From NCBI RefSeq assembly GCF_039534165.1, contig NZ_BAAAUX010000045.1, positions 62,001 through 126,000 on the forward strand: a DNA stretch of 64,000 nt. Reading direction: 5' to 3'. This DNA is from Saccharopolyspora_D taberi. Its GTDB lineage: Bacteria > Actinomycetota > Actinomycetes > Mycobacteriales > Pseudonocardiaceae. Position 1 is the first letter of the stretch. The number at the start of each line of letters is the position of its first letter. Under the pieces are notes generated by a model that had not been told where the DNA came from, did not search any database, and worked only from the letters and a program-made list of their open reading frames with translations. A program made the position numbers and the translations under genes. This document shows, piece by piece, positions 60,052 to 64,000 of this stretch.

Positions 60052-60759
60052 TCAGAGCCCGCTTTCCCGCGCGAGTTCGGCGAGCATCGATTCGAAGAGC
60101 TGCTCGGCGTGGGCGATGTCGAACGGGAACCGCCCGAAGACCTCCAGCGCCACGTGCCCGTAGAACCGGGCCCACCAGCGCAGCAGCTCGTACACCGGTT
60201 CCGGTCGCAGCACGTCGTCGGGCACGTCGATGCCCGACTCGGACAACGCCCCGGCGAGCGCCTCCTGCTCGCGGACCAGGTCGAGGCCCTCGATTTCCGG
60301 TGCTGCGCCGGGACGTTCTCCGGAGGCGCGCTCGGCCATCAGCGGTCCGACGAGCGCGGCGAAGACCCGGGCGAACTGGTCCTGCCCGGCCGCGCGGTCG
60401 GTTTCGGCGGGCGGGGAGGCGAAGACGAGCGTGAACTCCTGCGGGTGCGCCAGCGCCCAGCGGCGGAAGGCGCGGCACACGGCGAAAACCCGCTCGCGGA
60501 GGCCGTCCGAAGCGGATTCGAGCTCGCCGGCGAGCTGCTCGGCGAGTTCGGTGCAGATGTCGTCGCAGAGGCTGCGCAGCAGGTCCTCGCGCGAGCTGTA
60601 GTAGCGGTACAGCGCGGGTGCGGTGATGCCGAGCTCCCGCGCGATGGCGCGCAGCGTCACCGCGTCGCGGCCCCGGCCGACCAGCAGGGCGCGCGCGTGG
60701 TGGCGGATCTCCTGCTCGGTCGCCGCCCGCATCCGTTCACGCCGAGTGACCTCGGTCAT
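60052..60759 (-). CDS. TetR/AcrR-family regulator
   Basis: This 235-residue repressor starts MTEVTRRERMRAATEQEI behind GGAG. The HTH (about residues 30-55) is LRAIARELGITAPALYRYYSSREDLL. The C-terminal ligand domain has the WWARFYGHVALEVFGRFP pattern of the TetR_C_13 (WHG) group. It diverges from the mycoredoxin gene, and an imperfect dyad lies between them. Confidence 0.92.
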   Translation of the reverse strand: MTEVTRRERMRAATEQEIRHHARALLVGRGRDAVTLRAIARELGITAPALYRYYSSREDLLRSLCDDICTELAEQLAGELESASDGLRERVFAVCRAFRRWALAHPQEFTLVFASPPAETDRAAGQDQFARVFAALVGPLMAERASGERPGAAPEIEGLDLVREQEALAGALSESGIDVPDDVLRPEPVYELLRWWARFYGHVALEVFGRFPFDIAHAEQLFESMLAELARESGL

Positions 60760-60796
60760 GTACCGCTCCAACAGTGTCCGTGTCCGACGCCCGCCC

Positions 60797-60841
60797 GGTT
60801 AGTGGCGTTTGTGACGTTGACGGTGTTCACGCCACCGTAAC
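60797..60841. promoter_or_regulatory. Imperfect dyad, possible TetR operator
   Basis: GTTAGTGGCG and CGCCACCGTAAC mirror each other with a two-base bulge, in the divergent gap and abutting the SigR-type promoter. Confidence 0.35.
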
Positions 60842-60867
60842 GGAATACCCGTGCCGCCCGCGGGGTT
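60842..60867 (+). promoter_or_regulatory. SigR/SigH-type promoter of the mycoredoxin gene
   Basis: GGAAT (60842-60846), exactly 18 bases, GTT (60865-60867): a full match to the thiol-stress ECF sigma consensus, with a predicted leader of about 33 bases. Confidence 0.8.
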
Positions 60868-60905
60868 GGCACCGGACGGATCGGAACCGGCAGAGGGAGA
60901 GTGCG

Positions 60906-61166
60906 GTGTCGTCGCAGGAAGTGATCGTCTACAGCCGTCCGGGCTGCCCGTTCTGCTCGCTGCTGCGGGCCGGGCTGGACCGCGAGGGCCTGGAATACCG
61001 CGAGATCGACATCTGGCAGGACCCGGAGGCGGCGGCCGTGGTCCGCTCGATCGCGGACGGCAACGAAACGGTGCCGACGGTGGTGATCGGTTCCTGGTCG
61101 GCGGTCAACCCCTCGGTCGACCAGGTTCTGGAGGCTGTCGCGGACGCGGGCGCTGCCCGGTCCTGA
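60906..61166 (+). CDS. Mycoredoxin/glutaredoxin-like protein
   Basis: This 86-residue oxidoreductase starts at the GTG at 60906 (MSSQEVIVYSRPGCPFC) behind GGGAGAG. The active site is Cys14-Pro-Phe-Cys17, and the TVPTVVIG loop holds the cis-Pro. Mycoredoxins reduce mycothiol mixed disulfides. The longer frame upstream covers the promoter. Confidence 0.93.
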   Translation: MSSQEVIVYSRPGCPFCSLLRAGLDREGLEYREIDIWQDPEAAAVVRSIADGNETVPTVVIGSWSAVNPSVDQVLEAVADAGAARS

Positions 61167-61173
61167 GCTGTGC

Positions 61174-61215
61174 CCGGAGGCCGGCCGCACGGGGGGCGTT
61201 GCGGCCGACCTCCGG
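61174..61215 (+). terminator. Terminator after the mycoredoxin gene
   Basis: 16-base arms CCGGAGGCCGGCCGCA and TGCGGCCGACCTCCGG pair with one mismatch. Confidence 0.85.
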
Positions 61216-61447
61216 TTGGTTGAGATCGTCAGTGGCGCGATACCGACGAGCATCAACCAACAAAGTCTGACGCTCAACGGGGCCGAAAAGATGCAGGGTT
61301 GTCGTAAATTACCCTCGAACGGGTGGCGTGTTGAACGCCACCGAGATTGGTGTGGACGATCTTCCGGCACGTCCCCCAACGCGGCCCGATCATCCACTGT
61401 GGTCCCCCAGCGCGGTGTTCAGCGAATGCTTCCCCAGTTCTGGTGGA

Positions 61448-61846
61448 TCAGCAGAGCGACATCGGCACCGGGGACATCCAGTCGGCCAGCGAAACCGAGA
61501 ACCGGCGCGTCCGCTGGTGCTCGTCCTCGGCTTCGGTGAACGGGTCGTCGGTGGCGCTCCGGGGTTCCGGGGCGCCGTCCCCAGCCGCGGCGGCCGGGAT
61601 CCGGTCGGGGTCGGCGAAGCTGGTGTCGACCGGTTCTCCAGGAATGGGCACGGACATCTGCGGCACCTCACTTCTCGACGGGGGAACTATGCCCCCGCTC
61701 GGTATCGGACCTGGTCGTTCGCGCTCGGCGTCGGCCCCCGAACCGCTCGCCGCGACGAGCAGAGCGGTGATCCGCTCGAACCCCTCGCGGACGAAATCGG
61801 GGGAGATTTCGGCGATTGCGGCTGTTGCTGTGCTGTGCTGTGTCAT
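61448..61846 (-). CDS. Hypothetical acidic protein
   Basis: This 132-residue frame starts MTQHSTATAAIAEISPDFVREGFERITALLVAAS; a GTG at 61852 adds two residues. Codon third positions are mostly G/C. The second half is Pro/Ala/Asp-rich and probably disordered. An internal ATG (MSVPIPGEPVDTSF) has its own GAGGTG ribosome-like site, so a shorter product is possible. A GGTGGCGT/ACGCCACC hairpin lies downstream at 61322-61342. I recognise no family. Confidence 0.55.
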   Translation of the reverse strand: MTQHSTATAAIAEISPDFVREGFERITALLVAASGSGADAERERPGPIPSGGIVPPSRSEVPQMSVPIPGEPVDTSFADPDRIPAAAAGDGAPEPRSATDDPFTEAEDEHQRTRRFSVSLADWMSPVPMSLC

Positions 61847-62046
61847 GCACACAGATTGCTTCTTCCGGGTGGCCCGCGGGATCCGTACGCCTACTCATGC
61901 ATTACTCATCGGTAATGGATGCCTTCGGCTGACCGGGTGACGTAAGAACCACTGATGTCGTATACGTCGCTCACAGTGCATGACGTTCGCAGGCCGAAAG
62001 GCTGACGCGTGCCTACGATCGTCCCAAGGTGGAGTGCCAGAAGGGT

Positions 62047-62060
62047 ATGGTCTAGACCAT
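62047..62060. promoter_or_regulatory. DasR-type operator (dre-like) on the ptsI start
   Basis: ATGGTCTAGACCAT is a perfect 14-bp palindrome containing the core TGGTCTAGACCA of the DasR-responsive element known from Streptomyces (GntR family). The ptsI ATG is its last two bases plus one. Confidence 0.85.
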
Positions 62061-63696
62061 GTCTCGTTTGAGTGGTGTCGGAGTCAGCTCCGGCCGCGCC
62101 TCCGGACCGGTCGCACGGGTCAGCGAGCCCCTGCCCGAGCCCGCCCCGGGCCCAGCGCCCGCGGACCCCACCGCGGAGGCGGCCCGCATCCGCCCCGCCG
62201 CCGACGCCGTCGCGGACCGGCTGTTCCAGCGCGCGGCGCGGGTCGGCGGGGACGCCAAGGCGATCCTGGAGACCACCGCCGCGATGGCGATGGACCCGGC
62301 CCTGATCAGCCAGGCCGAACAGCTCGTCACCGGCCGCTCGCTTCCCGCCACCCGTGCCGTGCACGAGGCCGCCAACGGCTTCGCCGACGCGCTGCGCTCG
62401 GCGGGCGGCTACATGGCCGAGCGCGCCCGCGACGTCCAGGACGTCCGCGACCGGCTGATCGCCGAACTGCTCGGCAGCACCCCGCCCGGCGTGCCCGAGC
62501 TGACCGAGCCCAGCGTGCTCGTCGCCCGCGACCTCGCCCCCGCCGACACCGCCGACCTGGATCCGGACCTGGTGCTGGCGCTGGCCACCGAGGAAGGCGG
62601 CCCGACCAGCCACACCGCGATCCTCGCCCGCGCGCTGGGCATCCCCGCGGTGGTCGCGGTGCGCGGACTTCTCGCCGGCGAGACCTTCGCGGGCGCGATC
62701 GTCGACGGCGACCTCGGCGAGGTCGACCTCCGCGACGAGCCGGTGCCCGCCGTGGCCGCCGAGCGCGGCGTGCGGGCGGACTGGAACGGCGTCGGTGCGA
62801 CCGCCGACGGGCACGAGGTCAAGGTCGTGGCCAACGTCGGGTCACCGGCCGACGCGCAGACCGCCGTCGACGCGGGCGCGCAGGGAGTCGGCCTGTTCCG
62901 GACCGAGTTCAGCTACCTCGCCGCCGACGACGAGCCGGACGTGCCGACCCAGCGCGCGGCCTACGCCGACGTGCTGCGGCCGTTCGCCGGGCGCCCGGTG
63001 GTCGTGCGAACGCTCGACGCGGGCGCGGACAAACCGCTGTCGTTCCTGGACATGGGCGTGGAACCGAACCCGGCGCTGGGCGTGCGCGGTGTGCGGGTCG
63101 CCTTCGACCGCCCGGAGGTGCTGGACCGGCAGCTGGAAGCGATCGCCGGTGCCGAGGCCGACTCCGGCGCCGAGGTCTCGGTGATGGCGCCGATGGTCGC
63201 CACCGCGGCCGAGGCCGCGTGGTTCGCCGAGCGGGTCCGCGCCGCCGGGCTGCGCCGGGCCGGGGTGATGATCGAGGTCCCGGCCGCGGCGCTGAGCGCC
63301 AGGGAGGTCCTCGACGCCGTGGACTTCGTCAGCATCGGCACCAACGACCTGGCGCAGTACGTCTTCGCCGCCGACCGGATGGCCGGAGCGCTCGCGACGC
63401 TCAACGACCCGTGGCAGCCCGCGCTGCTGCGGCTGATCGCGCAGGTCGGCCGGGCGGGCGCGGAGCTGGGCAAGCCGGTCGGCGTCTGCGGCGAAGCCGC
63501 CGCCGACCCGGCGCTGGGCGGCGTGCTGGCCGGGCTCGGGGTGACGAGCCTGTCGATGGTCCCGGCGGCGGTGCCCGCCGTCGGCGCGGCGCTGGCCGCG
63601 CACCCGATCGACGCCTTCCGGCGCGCCGCCGAAGCCGCGCTGGCCACGGCCGATCCCGCCGCCGCCAGGGAGGCCGCCCGCGCCGCGCTGGCCTGA
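62059..63696 (+). CDS. ptsI: PTS enzyme I (phosphoenolpyruvate-protein phosphotransferase)
   Basis: This 545-residue enzyme transfers phosphate from PEP to HPr. The active His185 is in GGPTSHTAILAR. The PEP-binding C-terminal barrel has GLFRTEFSYL, MIEVPAAAL and SIGTNDLAQY, and the late Cys lies in GVCGEAAADP. It starts within a DasR-type operator, so control by N-acetylglucosamine metabolism is likely. No ribosome site is obvious. HPr and EII genes are not in the window. Confidence 0.96.
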   Translation: MSRLSGVGVSSGRASGPVARVSEPLPEPAPGPAPADPTAEAARIRPAADAVADRLFQRAARVGGDAKAILETTAAMAMDPALISQAEQLVTGRSLPATRAVHEAANGFADALRSAGGYMAERARDVQDVRDRLIAELLGSTPPGVPELTEPSVLVARDLAPADTADLDPDLVLALATEEGGPTSHTAILARALGIPAVVAVRGLLAGETFAGAIVDGDLGEVDLRDEPVPAVAAERGVRADWNGVGATADGHEVKVVANVGSPADAQTAVDAGAQGVGLFRTEFSYLAADDEPDVPTQRAAYADVLRPFAGRPVVVRTLDAGADKPLSFLDMGVEPNPALGVRGVRVAFDRPEVLDRQLEAIAGAEADSGAEVSVMAPMVATAAEAAWFAERVRAAGLRRAGVMIEVPAAALSAREVLDAVDFVSIGTNDLAQYVFAADRMAGALATLNDPWQPALLRLIAQVGRAGAELGKPVGVCGEAAADPALGGVLAGLGVTSLSMVPAAVPAVGAALAAHPIDAFRRAAEAALATADPAAAREAARAALA

Positions 63697-63703
63697 GCCG
63701 AAC

Positions 63704-63737
63704 GGCCGGATTCCGCCAGGGCGATCGGAATCCGGCC
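63704..63737. terminator. Bidirectional terminator between ptsI and the LuxR-type gene
   Basis: GGCCGGATTCCG/CGGAATCCGGCC, a perfect 12-bp stem with a 10-base loop. Confidence 0.88.
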
Positions 63738-63741
63738 GGGC

Positions 63742-64000
63742 TCACTCCTGGGGTTCGCCGTCCTGGTCCAGGCCGTGCTCGATGGCGTAGCGGGCCAGCT
63801 CGACCCGGTTGTGCAGCTGGAGCTTGCGCAGCGTCGACTGCACGTGGTTCTCCACGGTCCGGTGCGAGATCACCAGCTTGTTCGCGATCTGCCGCGCGGT
63901 CAGCCCCTTGGCGACCAGCCGCAGCACCTCGGTCTCGCGGTCGGTGAGCTGCGGGGCCTTCGTCCCGGAGTCGGGGGTGACCGCCATCCGCCGGTACTCG
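63742..64000 (-). CDS. LuxR/NarL-type response regulator C-terminus (partial)
   Basis: The frame enters from beyond base 64000 (EYRRMAVTPDSG) and ends at 63742. The output domain is a GerE-type HTH (LTDRETEVLRLVAKGLTARQIANKLVISHRTVENHVQSTLRKLQL). The ATG at 63987 is probably internal. The receiver domain, if present, lies outside the window. Confidence 0.88.
   Translation of the reverse strand, partial: EYRRMAVTPDSGTKAPQLTDRETEVLRLVAKGLTARQIANKLVISHRTVENHVQSTLRKLQLHNRVELARYAIEHGLDQDGEPQE

Noticed and set aside
61390..61671. Alternative minus-strand frame overlapping the acidic orphan protein
   Set aside because: Its product is dominated by Arg/Pro/Ser as in shadow frames, and its codon third positions are less G/C-rich than the chosen frame.

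Overview
The window is chromosomal DNA from a high-G+C actinobacterium and covers the replication-origin region. Gene content and order match the conserved actinobacterial dnaA neighbourhood, including the Mycobacterium tuberculosis Rv0001-Rv0020 block and the Rv3908-Rv3924 block. Features such as the separate MurJ-partner pseudokinase, the DasR-type site at ptsI, DLW-39 and the class E sortase suggest Pseudonocardiales, perhaps a Saccharopolyspora-like organism. That taxonomic guess is inference. I see no insertion sequence, prophage or CRISPR array.

Layout. At 1-1.2 kb lie a partial XRE regulator, a small Cys-rich ORF and tRNA-Leu(CAG). At 1.4-10.8 kb is the cell-wall and kinase operon fhaA-fhaB-pstP-rodA-pbpA-pknA-pknB. 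At 10.9-15.7 kb are a secreted I36-type protein, trpG/pabA, a sortase E operon, crgA, a PH-domain protein, a rhomboid protease and cyclophilin ppiA. At 15.9-17.8 kb are a small membrane protein, an autoregulated HTH/Clp-N pair, tRNA-Ala, DLW-39 and tRNA-Ile. At 17.9-27.7 kb the minus strand carries dnaN-gnd-recF-DUF721-gyrB-gyrA-DUF3566. oriC lies between dnaN and dnaA at about 27.98-28.42 kb. At 31.2-36.7 kb the plus strand carries rpmH-rnpA-yidD-yidC-jag-rsmG-parA-parB. From 36.8 to 50.9 kb follow ddl, an aminotransferase, a GNAT, cwlM, trxBA, an anti-sigma factor with sigM, a pseudokinase, murJ, a DUF6049 protein and a NUDIX hydrolase. At 51-64 kb are pcnA, yqgE, an SdpI-like protein, a phytase-like protein, leuS, an acyl-CoA oxidase, a TetR regulator, a mycoredoxin, ptsI and a partial LuxR-type regulator.

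How the genes fit together. Two themes dominate: initiation and segregation of the chromosome (DnaA boxes, dnaA, dnaN, gyrBA, parAB, seven parS or parS-like sites) and control of peptidoglycan growth by Ser/Thr kinases (PknA/PknB, phosphatase PstP, FHA proteins, RodA/PbpA, CwlM, MurJ and its pseudokinase, Ddl). A third theme is thiol redox control, with SigR/SigH-type promoters visible in front of both trxBA and the mycoredoxin gene.

The most noteworthy non-gene signals are: a DnaA-box cluster next to a parS-like site about 14 kb from oriC; parS sites written into parA and parB as the same peptide VSRET; four DnaA boxes at roughly one-helical-turn spacing in oriC; a candidate leucine attenuator before leuS; twin operators lying exactly on the -35 and -10 boxes of a leaderless HTH/Clp-N operon; and a zinc-knuckle micro-ORF, apparently frameshifted, between gyrB and gyrA.
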